DNA of 51,458 nt from Saprospiraceae bacterium (GTDB lineage Bacteria; Bacteroidota; Bacteroidia; Chitinophagales; Saprospiraceae). A model generated the notes under the pieces. The model ran no database searches. It was given only the letters and a program-made list of their open reading frames with translations, and was not told the DNA's origin. Below are positions 33,376-42,798 of the stretch, piece by piece (positions within the stretch are counted from its first letter, which is position 1; each line of letters begins with the position of its first letter). The stretch is from NCBI GenBank assembly GCA_027486765.1, contig JAIXOO010000382.1, positions 1 through 51,458 on the forward strand. Direction: 5' to 3'. The position numbers and the translations under genes are program-made.

Positions 33376-36300
33376 ATGTTTAAAATTGATTACCAACTAC
33401 CTGTACAGAAATTCAGCCTGCTGCTGCTCCTATCTTTGCGTGTACTTTCGCTGAATGCACAGCAAGGAGAGATCCCCTTTCGGTATTTGTCGCTGCGGGA
33501 GGGCCTGTCGGATTGGACCGTTACTTCTCTCCAAAAAGATCCTTCTGGTTTGCTCTGGATCGGTACAGCGCACGGCCTGCAACGCTTTGATGGATATAAG
33601 TTATTGACTTTCAATACTAAACCGGGTAACACCTATTCCATTTCGGACCATTATGTACAAGCTACTCGCTTACTGCAAGACAGTTTGTTGTTGGTTGTAT
33701 ATTTGCGCAACAACGAACTTTTCGATTTGATTGATTATAAAAGTTTTAAGAAAAAAACCATCCGCCTCAAAAGCAGTGGAATCCGATCCAACGAACAAGT
33801 GCAAGGCATTCGGGCCGATGAAGACGGTAACGTATTGGTATTTACCCGCTTTCAAAGCTCCAAAAACAGAATCATCGCCTTGTATGAATTTGACCTGGCA
33901 ACAACTCGCTTTAATCGCATTGCACAATTTAGCTCAAACTTTACGGGTGAACACAATGATCAACTCTTTGAAGCCATCAAAGTAGGTAAGCATGAGTGGA
34001 TTTTTGGGAACAACAAAGATGGCATTTTGAGTTTGGTGACCCGGCAAGGGGTGGTCAAGCAGTTTAGCAACCGCGATTTTGAAGGAACAAGTTTACCTGC
34101 AAAGGCGTTTAGCGAGCGAATTTCCATCCTGAAACGTGATCACAGTGGCCAGGTTTGGTTGGCTTTTGCCCGAATCAATTACCTGTTTAAGTACAATGCG
34201 CAGAAAAAGACCTTTAAAGCTGTTGCCGGTCTTCCTGCAGATGGTGAATTTTCACTCTGGTGGCAAGATAAAAAAGGAAACGTCCTGGTTTCCAAGACGG
34301 ATGGCAATTTGCGTTTTCCGATCAGTAAAAACCTCTATTGCATTCAAAAAAATGGGCGAGTCGAAGATTTTAGCAAGTTCATCAGTGTGAGCAAACAAAT
34401 CATCGATGTGTACAGTGATGACTTTTATGGTACCATCTTTTTTGGAGTGGATACGGGATTAAAAGTTTTTAAGAACAACCAGGGGATTGTTCAGAGATAC
34501 CTTCAAAAAAACATTGCTGAAGATGATTTCGGTCGAATCATGCGGGGGATGGCCAGTGATGGCCGGGGTAATATTTTTTTTGCAAATGAAAATAGCTATT
34601 GGTACCGCCTGAATAAAAATGAATTACAAAAAGGCATGGATACCATTCGCATCATTGAGGAAAAAACGGACACGGTGCTGCGTTTCAATTGTTGCTTTGA
34701 TTTGCAATACCAGGAACCCAACTACCTTTGGGGTATTGCTTGTCAGGGAAGAGATAAAGGCCTTTTGATCCGCTACAATCTCAGCACAAAGCGCGCAACG
34801 ATTTACCGCTACCCAGCCCGGTTTCGGGCTTTTACCGTTGGTGCAGATGGCCAGTTCTGGCTCTTGACGGAATATCCAAATGGTCACTATAAGTTGTTGA
34901 TTTTTAATCGAGAAACATCAGAATTTCGCCCGTTTTTCACGGCGGAAGACCCCTCACCGCTGAGCAACCTTTTTCCCTATTACATCACCAGCAGCAAGGA
35001 CAATACTTTTTGGGTCACAACCAATAAAGGTTTGTATAAAATTGTGGCGGGAAAAACCCTGAAAGACAACCATTTTGAAACCTACCTTGATCGTACCGAA
35101 CTGGGTTCTCAACTGATTTACTGCGCGTACGAAGACCAGCAGGGGATTTTATGGTTGGGCTCTTCCCAAGGTTTAATTCGTTTTAATCCGAAAAATTTAA
35201 AAGCCAAATATTACAACCAGTCTGATGGCCTCGCCAGCAACACCATCTCCGGCATTTTGGAAGACCATTTGGGCCATTTATGGATTAGTACCCACAGCGG
35301 CATTTCTTGTTTCGATCGAAAAGAAGAAAAGTTTACCAATTTTTATGACCTGGATGGGTTTTCACATAGTTCTTTCACCCGCTATTCATTCTTTAGGGAC
35401 GAAGACAACATGATGTACTTTGGTACGATCAATGGCGTAAATGCCTTTCGTCCGGAACGACTGTTGAGAAGAGATACGGTGCCTCAGGTATGCCTGACCA
35501 GGGTTAGCAAATACAATTGGGTGGAAGATACTTTGCTTGATTTGACTCGCAATTTGCAACAAGTACACAAAGTAGAGCTTCGCGCTTACGAGCAAAACCT
35601 GGAATTGGAGTTCACCCTTCCGGTGTATTGGAATGTAGATAAAATCAAATACCGGTACAAACTCGAAGGCTTGGATCACGATTGGATCGAACTGGGGGGG
35701 CTCAATCAGATCAAATACCACCAGCTTCCAGCAGGTCGATACCGCTTGCGCATCCAGGGTGCGGACCCCCGCGGAAATTGGTCTAAAAGTTTAATTCTGG
35801 AAGTACATGTCTTTACTTACGTGTACGAATACTGGTGGTTCTGGGCCTTACTTGCATTGGCACTTGGCATAGGGGTCTACTATGCACTGCGCTCCCGACT
35901 GGTACACAAGTTGAAAATCGAACGCCTTCGCACCAAAATAGCGGCAGACATCCACGATGAAGTAAGTGGACTGCTGGCGGGGATTGCGATGCAGGCTGAG
36001 GTATTGCAGCACCTCGGCACGAACAGTATGGATGCCAGTAAATTGAACAAAATTGCTGAAATCGCCCGCAAGGCCATGTCTCGCTTGCACGATGTGATCT
36101 GGTCCATTGATTCACGCAAAGACCACATCGAAGACTTGTTGTTTCGCATGCAGGAACACGCCAACGATGTACTGAGCCCACTCAATGTGCAATACCAGGT
36201 AACTTTAAAGAACTTGGACATCAAAATGGGTATTCCCATCCACATCCGCCAGGATTTGTACTACATTTTTAAAGAAGCCATCAACAATGTGGCAAAACAC

Positions 36301-36516
36301 GCCCAGGCGAAGCAAGTCAACATTCGCTTGACCCAACAGGGGCGTTGGTTTGAAATGGAAATAGCCAACGACGGCCATGTGCCAACAAGCCCTACCAAAT
36401 TCAATTCGGGTAATGGGCTCCAAAACATGAAAATGCGAGCAGATCGGATTGGGGCTGAAATACACTTTATTCAAGATGTGCAGTATCAGGTTATCCTGCG
36501 AATGAAGCGACTTTAA
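33376..36516 (+). CDS. Sensor histidine kinase with periplasmic two-bladed-propeller sensor and Y_Y_Y domain
   Basis: 1046 residues. A signal-like segment (LLLLLSLRVLSLNA) leads to an extended periplasmic sensor with many propeller repeats (for example PSGLLWIGTAHGLQRFDGYK and QQGILWLGSSQGLIRF), as in HTCS-type sensors, then a Y_Y_Y domain (YRYKLEGLDHDWIEL). A membrane helix (WWFWALLALALGIGVYYAL) precedes the HisKA_3 dimerisation region with AADIHDEVSG, His860. The HATPase has the N box FKEAINNVAKHAQA and GNGLQNMKMRADRIG. NarX/DesK-like kinases pair with NarL/LuxR regulators, and one is just upstream. No receiver or AraC domain is fused. Ligand unknown. Confidence 0.93.
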   Translation: MFKIDYQLPVQKFSLLLLLSLRVLSLNAQQGEIPFRYLSLREGLSDWTVTSLQKDPSGLLWIGTAHGLQRFDGYKLLTFNTKPGNTYSISDHYVQATRLLQDSLLLVVYLRNNELFDLIDYKSFKKKTIRLKSSGIRSNEQVQGIRADEDGNVLVFTRFQSSKNRIIALYEFDLATTRFNRIAQFSSNFTGEHNDQLFEAIKVGKHEWIFGNNKDGILSLVTRQGVVKQFSNRDFEGTSLPAKAFSERISILKRDHSGQVWLAFARINYLFKYNAQKKTFKAVAGLPADGEFSLWWQDKKGNVLVSKTDGNLRFPISKNLYCIQKNGRVEDFSKFISVSKQIIDVYSDDFYGTIFFGVDTGLKVFKNNQGIVQRYLQKNIAEDDFGRIMRGMASDGRGNIFFANENSYWYRLNKNELQKGMDTIRIIEEKTDTVLRFNCCFDLQYQEPNYLWGIACQGRDKGLLIRYNLSTKRATIYRYPARFRAFTVGADGQFWLLTEYPNGHYKLLIFNRETSEFRPFFTAEDPSPLSNLFPYYITSSKDNTFWVTTNKGLYKIVAGKTLKDNHFETYLDRTELGSQLIYCAYEDQQGILWLGSSQGLIRFNPKNLKAKYYNQSDGLASNTISGILEDHLGHLWISTHSGISCFDRKEEKFTNFYDLDGFSHSSFTRYSFFRDEDNMMYFGTINGVNAFRPERLLRRDTVPQVCLTRVSKYNWVEDTLLDLTRNLQQVHKVELRAYEQNLELEFTLPVYWNVDKIKYRYKLEGLDHDWIELGGLNQIKYHQLPAGRYRLRIQGADPRGNWSKSLILEVHVFTYVYEYWWFWALLALALGIGVYYALRSRLVHKLKIERLRTKIAADIHDEVSGLLAGIAMQAEVLQHLGTNSMDASKLNKIAEIARKAMSRLHDVIWSIDSRKDHIEDLLFRMQEHANDVLSPLNVQYQVTLKNLDIKMGIPIHIRQDLYYIFKEAINNVAKHAQAKQVNIRLTQQGRWFEMEIANDGHVPTSPTKFNSGNGLQNMKMRADRIGAEIHFIQDVQYQVILRMKRL

Positions 36517-36696
36517 CTCCTCTTGCTCAAGGTTGGTCTGATTGCGTATTTTGTAACCCTTCCTACAAAAAACCCCTTAGACTTTGATCTTTTACATTAT
36601 AACCGTAATTTTCGGGTTGTTACCTTCAACTCTTTTCGTCCATCAGATCAATGCACATTTTTGTTTACATTTCATCACCTAAATAAATATTCGCAT

Positions 36697-39048
36697 ATGC
36701 GGAGTTTTACGCACTCTTGTTCAGTAGTCTATTCCCTTTTGGCGGGATTGTTCCTACTGATCTTTACCTCCCAACTTACTGCTCAAAGCCACGTGCTGAC
36801 GGTAACTGAACCAGCTGCTATTGCTGGGGATTACGCCGCAGAAATGGCTACATTTGGCCGCAATTTTTGTACGCTTTCTGGAGAATTGATCCAGGCTAAA
36901 GATGCGGCCAATGGAACACTGGGCTGTACTGCTGCGCCAATTGTAACCGATTTAACTGGGAAAATTGCGGTTATCGATCGGGGAACTTGTAATTTTTCAG
37001 AAAAGGTACTCAATGCCCAAAAAAAGGGCGCCATTGCCGTAATCGTAATCAATAATACTGCCACAGCTCCGGTCATTTTTTCAATGGCTACTGGAGTAGG
37101 TGCAGACCAGGTAACGATTCCCAGCTTTATGGTGTCTTTGGCGACTGGAAACAAAATTAAACCATTGCTGGCCAGCGCAGTGAAAATAACCATCAAGTCG
37201 AATACTCCTGACTTTGTAAATCCCAATGATGTGGTATGGGGCAACAACTCCAAGCAAGGGGATTTTGACGGTGGCCTGAACGGCTGGAAAAGCAATACCA
37301 TTTCTTGCTCTGGCAAACCCAACACGGCTACCGCCTGGTCTTGGATTTCTGCCAATGCCTTTCCTTCTCCTTGTTTGGTAAACCCACCAGGGCAGTTGGT
37401 GTTCTTCTCGCCTACCCGTTGCAACGGAGCGATGATCATGAACGCCGCAACCTTGGATTTGGCAAGCGCGGCTTCTTGTACCAATTTTACACAAGGTCCT
37501 TGCCCAGCTCCCCACAGTGCTGAATTGATCTCTCCAACCATCAAGGTGACCAAAGGTACAGCCTTGAATGTGTCGTTTTATCAGTCACTTACGCACTTTT
37601 TCGATAGTGAATATTTCGTTGACTGGTCAAGAGATGGAGGCAAAACCTGGGTTTCTACTCAAATCAATGAAGAAGTTCGGCCGTTTGAAGAGAACGACGA
37701 TCCCTATAAATCCGTACGCTTGCTGGGTAGTGAAACCGCAGATAGCATCAAGATCAAATTCCGCTATGATGGTAATTACTACCACTGGGCCATTGATGAT
37801 GTAAAACTGGTAAAGCGTGAAGCCAACAACCTGGCGTTGACTCAATTTTATGCGTTGTCGCCCAATATGCAACAACCCGCCGCTCAGGCTGAAACCATAC
37901 CATTTGGCGCAGCAGTTGAAAACATCGGTGCCAAAGCACAAACTGGCCTGAAGTTGTACATTTCTGCCATTGACTCTACCAACAACGCGCGTATTTTCCG
38001 GGATTCGGTAACCTCGACTTCCATCGCGCCCAACCAGATTGATACAGCTATTTTTGCCTCAAAGTTCCTTCCCAATAGAAAAGGAACCTACGCCATGATT
38101 TATCAGGCAGCAGCCGATTCAGCTGATTATGACCGCTTCGACAACCTGGAAGGCTTCTTCTTCCGCGTTACCGATACTACGTTTGCCAAGGAATTGGGTG
38201 CTTCCACCTGGACACTACCCGGGGACAACTGGGATGTGAACGAAGCTCACTCTGCTGCTTATGGCAACAGTTATTTCATCGTCAAGGGCAAAGGCAATTA
38301 TCTGCGAAGTGTTTCTTTTGGCGTAAACAACGGTGATGAACTGTTCGGGAATTCCTTATTGGTCACTTTGTACAAGTGGGATGACCGCAATCAAAATGCT
38401 TTGGTAGAAGCTACCGAACGTGAATTGGTTGCCGATAATTTCTACGACATCAAAGGAAACGAAACAGGTGCCCGACTGATTACGGTGCCTTTCCCTGAAC
38501 TTGGAGAACCTGCAGTGCAACTGGCCGACACCACTACCTATCTGGTGATGATCGAATATTATGCTGGTGATGACACTGACATGGAATTGCTGTTGAATGA
38601 TACTTACGACCGTCGTCCAATGTTGTTGACTGGTTTTGCTGCGGACAAACCCCGCTATGCCAGTTTCACTGCACTGGATTCAGACTTAAGTAAGGTTACT
38701 TACAGCCCAACTGGGTACGGGCTGGAAAATGTATACGTGGTTCGAATGAACGTAGGCCCATTGGTCATCAGCAGCGATCGCGATGTGCCTTCCATCACCA
38801 ATGAATTTGCAATCAGCCCCAACCCGGCTCGTGAAAACATTTATCTGCAGATGGCACTGAACAAAGTGTCCAAACAAGCCAATGTCCGGATCATGGATAT
38901 GGCAGGTCGCCAAATCATGGAGAAAGTATACACCAACGTGAAGCGTGATCAATTCCAGATTTCGGTGGATGGACTTCCAGCGGGTACCTACCTGATGCAG
39001 GTCACTACAGAGAATGGAACGGGAACGAAGAAGTTCGTTAAAAATTAA
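36697..39048 (+). CDS. T9SS-exported protein with PA domain
   Basis: 783 residues from the ATG at 36697 (MRSFTHSCSVVYSLLAGLFL), chosen because it begins a signal peptide; a longer frame to 36523 reads leader sequence. A PA (protease-associated) domain follows (GKIAVIDRGTCNFSEKVLNA, then QKKGAIAVIVINNT), but no protease catalytic domain is visible. The middle has beta-sandwich segments, including YFVDWSRDGGKTWVST. The C-terminus is a Por/T9SS sorting domain (FAISPNPARENIYLQ, LPAGTYLMQVTTENGTG, KKFVKN). Expected to be secreted or surface-anchored. It starts 180 bases after the sensor kinase gene and may respond to it, which is inference. Confidence 0.88.
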   Translation: MRSFTHSCSVVYSLLAGLFLLIFTSQLTAQSHVLTVTEPAAIAGDYAAEMATFGRNFCTLSGELIQAKDAANGTLGCTAAPIVTDLTGKIAVIDRGTCNFSEKVLNAQKKGAIAVIVINNTATAPVIFSMATGVGADQVTIPSFMVSLATGNKIKPLLASAVKITIKSNTPDFVNPNDVVWGNNSKQGDFDGGLNGWKSNTISCSGKPNTATAWSWISANAFPSPCLVNPPGQLVFFSPTRCNGAMIMNAATLDLASAASCTNFTQGPCPAPHSAELISPTIKVTKGTALNVSFYQSLTHFFDSEYFVDWSRDGGKTWVSTQINEEVRPFEENDDPYKSVRLLGSETADSIKIKFRYDGNYYHWAIDDVKLVKREANNLALTQFYALSPNMQQPAAQAETIPFGAAVENIGAKAQTGLKLYISAIDSTNNARIFRDSVTSTSIAPNQIDTAIFASKFLPNRKGTYAMIYQAAADSADYDRFDNLEGFFFRVTDTTFAKELGASTWTLPGDNWDVNEAHSAAYGNSYFIVKGKGNYLRSVSFGVNNGDELFGNSLLVTLYKWDDRNQNALVEATERELVADNFYDIKGNETGARLITVPFPELGEPAVQLADTTTYLVMIEYYAGDDTDMELLLNDTYDRRPMLLTGFAADKPRYASFTALDSDLSKVTYSPTGYGLENVYVVRMNVGPLVISSDRDVPSITNEFAISPNPARENIYLQMALNKVSKQANVRIMDMAGRQIMEKVYTNVKRDQFQISVDGLPAGTYLMQVTTENGTGTKKFVKN

Positions 39049-39050
39049 AA

Positions 39051-39158
39051 ACGAAAAATGAAAAGTGAAAAATGGGCTTCCGCAGCGGCTTGCTCAGCGT
39101 TGTTTGTCAACGTCAATGCGGTAGCCCATTTTTCACTTTTCACTTTTCATTTTTCACT
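39051..39158. repeat. GAAAAATG/GAAAAGTG word-array inverted repeat with GCGGTAGCC apex, convergent junction
   Basis: Left words (GAAAAATG, AAAAGTG) at 39051-39084 face the inverse at 39117-39158. The apex has CTTCCGCAGCGG on the left and GCGGTAGCC at 39118-39126 on the right. This apex also occurs in the 26.8, 29.4 and 41.6 kb elements, although the arm words differ. It ends 2 bases before the stop of icd. Confidence 0.88.
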
Positions 39159-39160
39159 TA

Positions 39161-40426
39161 TTACATGTTCGCAATGATCTCATCGCCAAACTCAGAGCAC
39201 TTCAACAGCGTAGCTCCTTCCATGAGGCGGTGGAAATCATAGGTTACACGTTTGTTGCTGATGGCGCCTTCAACACCTTTGATAATCAGGTCAGCAGCTT
39301 CTTTCCAGCCCATGTAGCGGAACATCATCTCACCAGACAAGATCACCGAACTTGGATTCACCTTATCCTGGCCTGCATATTTTGGAGCAGTACCGTGAGT
39401 CGCTTCAAAAATGGCTTTGCCACTGATGTAATTGATGTTGGCACCCGGAGCAATCCCGATTCCACCCACTTCCGCTGCCAAGGCATCAGAGATGTAGTCA
39501 CCGTTCAGGTTCAAGGTTGCAATCACTGAATATTCAGCAGGGCGCAGCAGGATCTGTTGCAAGAAGGCATCGGCGATGGCGTCCTTGATCAAGATTTTAC
39601 CAGCAGCCAGTGCATCAGCCTGGGCTTTGTCGGCCACGGCTTTGCCATCTACCGCAGCAATACGGTCGTATTGAGCCCAGGTGAACACCTTGTCACCAAA
39701 CTCACGCTCCAATAAAGCATAACCCCAGTCCTTAAATTTACCTTCGGTATACTTCATGATATTGCCCTTGTGAACCAGGGTCAACGAAGGCAAGTTGTTC
39801 TCAATGGTGTACTCGATGGCAGAGCGAACCAAACGCTCGGTACCTTCCTGTGAAACGGGCTTGATGCCCAGAGAAACCGTATCGGGGAAACGAATCCCTT
39901 TCACACCCATTTCTTCGATCAGGAACTTTTTGAGTTTTTCCAACTCCGGAGTACCCGCCAGGTATTCGATACCGGCGTAAATATCTTCGGTGTTTTCACG
40001 GAAAATCACCATTTCTACCAGTTCTGGCTCTTTCACCGGGCTAGGTACACCCTTGAAATAATGCACTGGACGAACGCAGGCATACAAGTCGAGCATCTGG
40101 CGCAAGGCAACGTTCAAAGAGCGGATACCACCACCAACTGGGGTAGTCAAAGGTCCTTTGATGGCAATGCGGTACTCGTCAATAATTTGTAGGGTTTCAT
40201 CAGGAAGCCAGCTGCCGGTAAGGTTAAAAGCTTTTTCACCAGCCAACACTTCCTTCCAATGAATTTTGCGGGTACCATTGTACGCTTTTTCCACTGCGGC
40301 GTCCAAAACGCGAACTGAGGCCGCCCAAATATCGGCTCCCGTACCATCACCTTCGATAAAAGGGATGATCGGATCGTTCGGCACCGTTAATTTTCCATTT
40401 TCAATGGTTACTTTTGATCCACTCAT
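39161..40426 (-). CDS. icd: NADP-dependent isocitrate dehydrogenase
   Basis: 421 residues of the E. coli-type Icd family, which oxidises isocitrate to 2-oxoglutarate in the citric acid cycle; cytoplasmic. Seen: [20 protein letters not shown] with the regulatory serine equivalent to E. coli Ser113, the metal/substrate motif [55 protein letters not shown], and [20 protein letters not shown], where the lysine-tyrosine pair points to NADP rather than NAD. No AceK gene is seen. The ATG at 40424-40426 is followed by a normal N-terminus. Divergent from ruvB. Confidence 0.97.
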   Translation of the reverse strand: MSGSKVTIENGKLTVPNDPIIPFIEGDGTGADIWAASVRVLDAAVEKAYNGTRKIHWKEVLAGEKAFNLTGSWLPDETLQIIDEYRIAIKGPLTTPVGGGIRSLNVALRQMLDLYACVRPVHYFKGVPSPVKEPELVEMVIFRENTEDIYAGIEYLAGTPELEKLKKFLIEEMGVKGIRFPDTVSLGIKPVSQEGTERLVRSAIEYTIENNLPSLTLVHKGNIMKYTEGKFKDWGYALLEREFGDKVFTWAQYDRIAAVDGKAVADKAQADALAAGKILIKDAIADAFLQQILLRPAEYSVIATLNLNGDYISDALAAEVGGIGIAPGANINYISGKAIFEATHGTAPKYAGQDKVNPSSVILSGEMMFRYMGWKEAADLIIKGVEGAISNKRVTYDFHRLMEGATLLKCSEFGDEIIANM

Positions 40427-40461
40427 TGTTGTATTATTGTATTTTCAATGCTGAAAAAATG

Positions 40462-40484
40462 TAGAGACGCTAATTTCGCGTCTT
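40462..40484. repeat. short hairpin AGACGC-GCGTCT in the icd-ruvB gap
   Basis: AGACGC (40465-40470) and GCGTCT (40478-40483) form a 6-bp stem with a 7-base loop, in a context (GTAGAGACGC...) that looks like a degraded copy of a GAGACGC palindrome. It is the only inverted repeat I note in a divergent gap. Confidence 0.5.
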
Positions 40485-40566
40485 TAGCAGCAGTAATTTA
40501 GGCCAAAAAAACAGGAAATTGAGCTGGCCTCAAATTTTGCTGCGCAAATTTAAAAACAATATTTAA

Positions 40567-41595
40567 ATGGCAAATCCTATATTGGACGCTTCTGGCAAGC
40601 AGATTGGTACGGAGGAACAGCAAATAGAGCGCGCTTTGCGTCCTAAGGCCTTGGAAGACTTCAGTGGACAGCCCCGAATTGTGGATAACCTCAAAATTTT
40701 TATCCAGGCGGCCAAACAAAGAGGAGAAGCCCTGGATCACGTTTTGCTACACGGCCCACCGGGTTTGGGCAAAACTACATTGTCGCACATCATTTCCAAC
40801 GAACTGGAATCGGGCTTAAAAATGAGCTCAGGCCCGGTACTGGAGAAACCGGGTGATCTGGCGGGTTTATTGACCAACCTCAATGAAGGGGACGTTTTAT
40901 TCATTGACGAAATTCACCGCCTCAATACCGTTGTTGAAGAATATTTGTACTCCGCCATGGAGGATTACCGCATCGACATCATGATCGACAGCGGCCCCAA
41001 TGCCCGGAGTATTCAAATTACGCTCAATCCTTTTACCCTCGTGGGCGCCACCACCCGGATGGGCTTGTTGACGGCACCAATGCGGGCGCGTTTTGGGATC
41101 AACTGCCACCTGGATTATTACGATGTGGAAACCCTGAAGCGCATCATCCACCGCTCGGCCAGCATCCTCAACCTGGAGATTTTGGATGAGGGTGCCTCCG
41201 AAATTGCTCGACGGAGCCGTGGCACTCCACGTATCGCCAATGCGCTGCTGCGCAGGGTACGTGATTTTGCCCAGGTCAAGGGCGATGGGCGGATTACGTT
41301 GGAAATTGCCAAAATTGCCCTGGAAGCCCTGAATGTGGACGAATATGGCCTAGATGAAATGGACAACAAAATTTTGTCAACCATCATCCAAAAATTCAAA
41401 GGTGGTCCGGTGGGTATTTCTACCATTGCGACGGCCATCGGCGAAGAAGCAGGCACAATTGAAGAGGTACACGAACCGTTTTTAATTATGGAAGGTTTTT
41501 TACATAGAACTCCACGAGGTCGGGAAGCCACCGAAAAAGCTTACCAACACCTGGGGATTGTACCTCCCGCTCAGCAAAGAACATTGTTTGAATAG
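40567..41595 (+). CDS. ruvB: Holliday junction branch migration DNA helicase RuvB
   Basis: 342 residues. RuvB forms hexameric rings with RuvA on Holliday junctions and drives branch migration. Seen: [20 protein letters not shown], the Walker [17 protein letters not shown], Walker [40 protein letters not shown] (sensor 1 and arginine-finger region), [20 protein letters not shown], and the C-terminal winged-helix [20 protein letters not shown]. Full length. Its stop is immediately followed by the word array at 41596. ruvA and ruvC are not in the window. Confidence 0.98.
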   Translation: MANPILDASGKQIGTEEQQIERALRPKALEDFSGQPRIVDNLKIFIQAAKQRGEALDHVLLHGPPGLGKTTLSHIISNELESGLKMSSGPVLEKPGDLAGLLTNLNEGDVLFIDEIHRLNTVVEEYLYSAMEDYRIDIMIDSGPNARSIQITLNPFTLVGATTRMGLLTAPMRARFGINCHLDYYDVETLKRIIHRSASILNLEILDEGASEIARRSRGTPRIANALLRRVRDFAQVKGDGRITLEIAKIALEALNVDEYGLDEMDNKILSTIIQKFKGGPVGISTIATAIGEEAGTIEEVHEPFLIMEGFLHRTPRGREATEKAYQHLGIVPPAQQRTLFE

Positions 41596-41727
41596 TTGAG
41601 AAGTTGAGAAGGTTTAGAAGGTTGAGGAAGGTTGAGGCCTACCGCAGCGACATTGATCAAGCCGCTGCGGTAGCCTCAACCTTACTCAACCTTCTAAACC
41701 TTCTAAACCTCTTCAAAACCCTCAACC
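41596..41727. repeat. GGTTGAGG/GGTTTAG word-array inverted repeat spanning the whole ruvB to phosphatase gap
   Basis: The left arm starts one base after the ruvB stop and the right arm ends one base before the next ATG (41728), so the 132-base gap is entirely repeat. GCGGTAGCC is at 41667-41675, in the apex, paired with GCCTACCGC. Left words: GGTTTAGAA, GGTTGAGG; right: the inverse. Confidence 0.9.
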
Positions 41728-42618
41728 ATGCAAAGACGTACCTTCATCCATCAATTTGGCCTCGGGGCCATTGCCTTGGGTACGGGAATTCCCCAGTTGG
41801 ATTTTTCCGGTAATTTTTCTTTGAGTATCCTGCATACCAACGACCTGCACGGTCGTTTTGAAGGAAACAATGCAACTTATCACGCTTTTGCCCAACAAGC
41901 CAGGCAATTTGTGGAAAAGGTCCGGCAGGAGCAAGCCAATGTCTTGCTGCTCGACGCTGGAGATGTGCTGAACCCTTCTCACCCGCAAGGGGAGGAGCTG
42001 GCCTGGATGAAGGGGATGGGCTATGATGCTTTTGCCCTGGGCAATCACGACTTCGATCGGGGGATGCAAGATTTGTCCAATCAACTCAGCCGAAACCCAA
42101 TTCCTGCCCTTGCTGCGAACTACCAGTTGGCTGACACGCCGCTGTCCAAGCAGGTCAAACCCTATCACATCGTTGAAAAAGCGGGGCAACGCATTGGCAT
42201 CATGGGCTTAGGTGTAAACCCACAAGGCTCGATTCCACAACTGTTGAGAGAAGGCTTGGTCTACACTGATCCCTTGGTTACAGCAAACCAGATAGCGGCT
42301 GAATTGAAAGAAAAACACGCCTGCAATCTGGTGATTTGTTTGTCTCATCTGGGCTACCATTACAATGACAAACAGGTTTCTGACTTACAATTGGCACCCC
42401 AAACGCGGCACATCGACATCATTATTGGTGGCCACACCCATACTTTTTTACCCGAACCCATCGTAGTCAACAACCTGGACGGCAAACCTCTATTGATCAA
42501 CCACGCAGGATGGGGCGGCTTGTTGATGGGCAGAATTGATTTGCAGTACAGCAATGGGGCAATTCGAGTGGCCAAGGGGGAGAATATAGCTATTGGTGCC
42601 CAGACTTGGGTAGCGTAA
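41728..42618 (+). CDS. UshA-like metallophosphatase (5'-nucleotidase N-terminal domain only)
   Basis: 296 residues. N-terminal export signal with a weak Tat-like look (MQRRTFIHQFGLGAIALGTG). The calcineurin-like metallophosphoesterase domain shows all main motifs: SILHTNDLHGRFEG, LLLDAGDVLN, ALGNHDFDRG, CLSHLGYHY, and IIGGHTHTFL. Known relatives hydrolyse nucleotides or UDP-sugars in the periplasm using two metals. The C-terminal substrate-binding domain of full 5'-nucleotidases is missing and no adjacent gene supplies it, so the substrate may differ. The only upstream sequence is the word array, so it may be cotranscribed with ruvB. Confidence 0.88.
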   Translation: MQRRTFIHQFGLGAIALGTGIPQLDFSGNFSLSILHTNDLHGRFEGNNATYHAFAQQARQFVEKVRQEQANVLLLDAGDVLNPSHPQGEELAWMKGMGYDAFALGNHDFDRGMQDLSNQLSRNPIPALAANYQLADTPLSKQVKPYHIVEKAGQRIGIMGLGVNPQGSIPQLLREGLVYTDPLVTANQIAAELKEKHACNLVICLSHLGYHYNDKQVSDLQLAPQTRHIDIIIGGHTHTFLPEPIVVNNLDGKPLLINHAGWGGLLMGRIDLQYSNGAIRVAKGENIAIGAQTWVA

Positions 42619-42648
42619 GGATTATGGATTTCCTGAAGCTTTCATTGC

Positions 42649-42762
42649 TTAGGTGATTCCTTGAGTGTCTTAGGTTTCTTAGGTGGTGAAAGAATACCCT
42701 GCTTCGCAGGTTTTTTCTTTTTTACCACCTAAGAAACTTTAGAAACCATAGACTCACCTCAG
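42649..42762. repeat. TTAGGTGG word-array inverted repeat with CCTGC-GCAGG apex and T-run, convergent junction
   Basis: Arms 42649-42692 and about 42716-42762 use the same words as 28317-28431. The apex is CCTGC-TTC-GCAGG (42698-42710), directly followed by six T on the plus strand, so for the phosphatase mRNA this half works as an intrinsic terminator. Confidence 0.88.
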
Positions 42763-42798
42763 ATTATGTATCTAAGATACTCGGCACTACACATGTAG

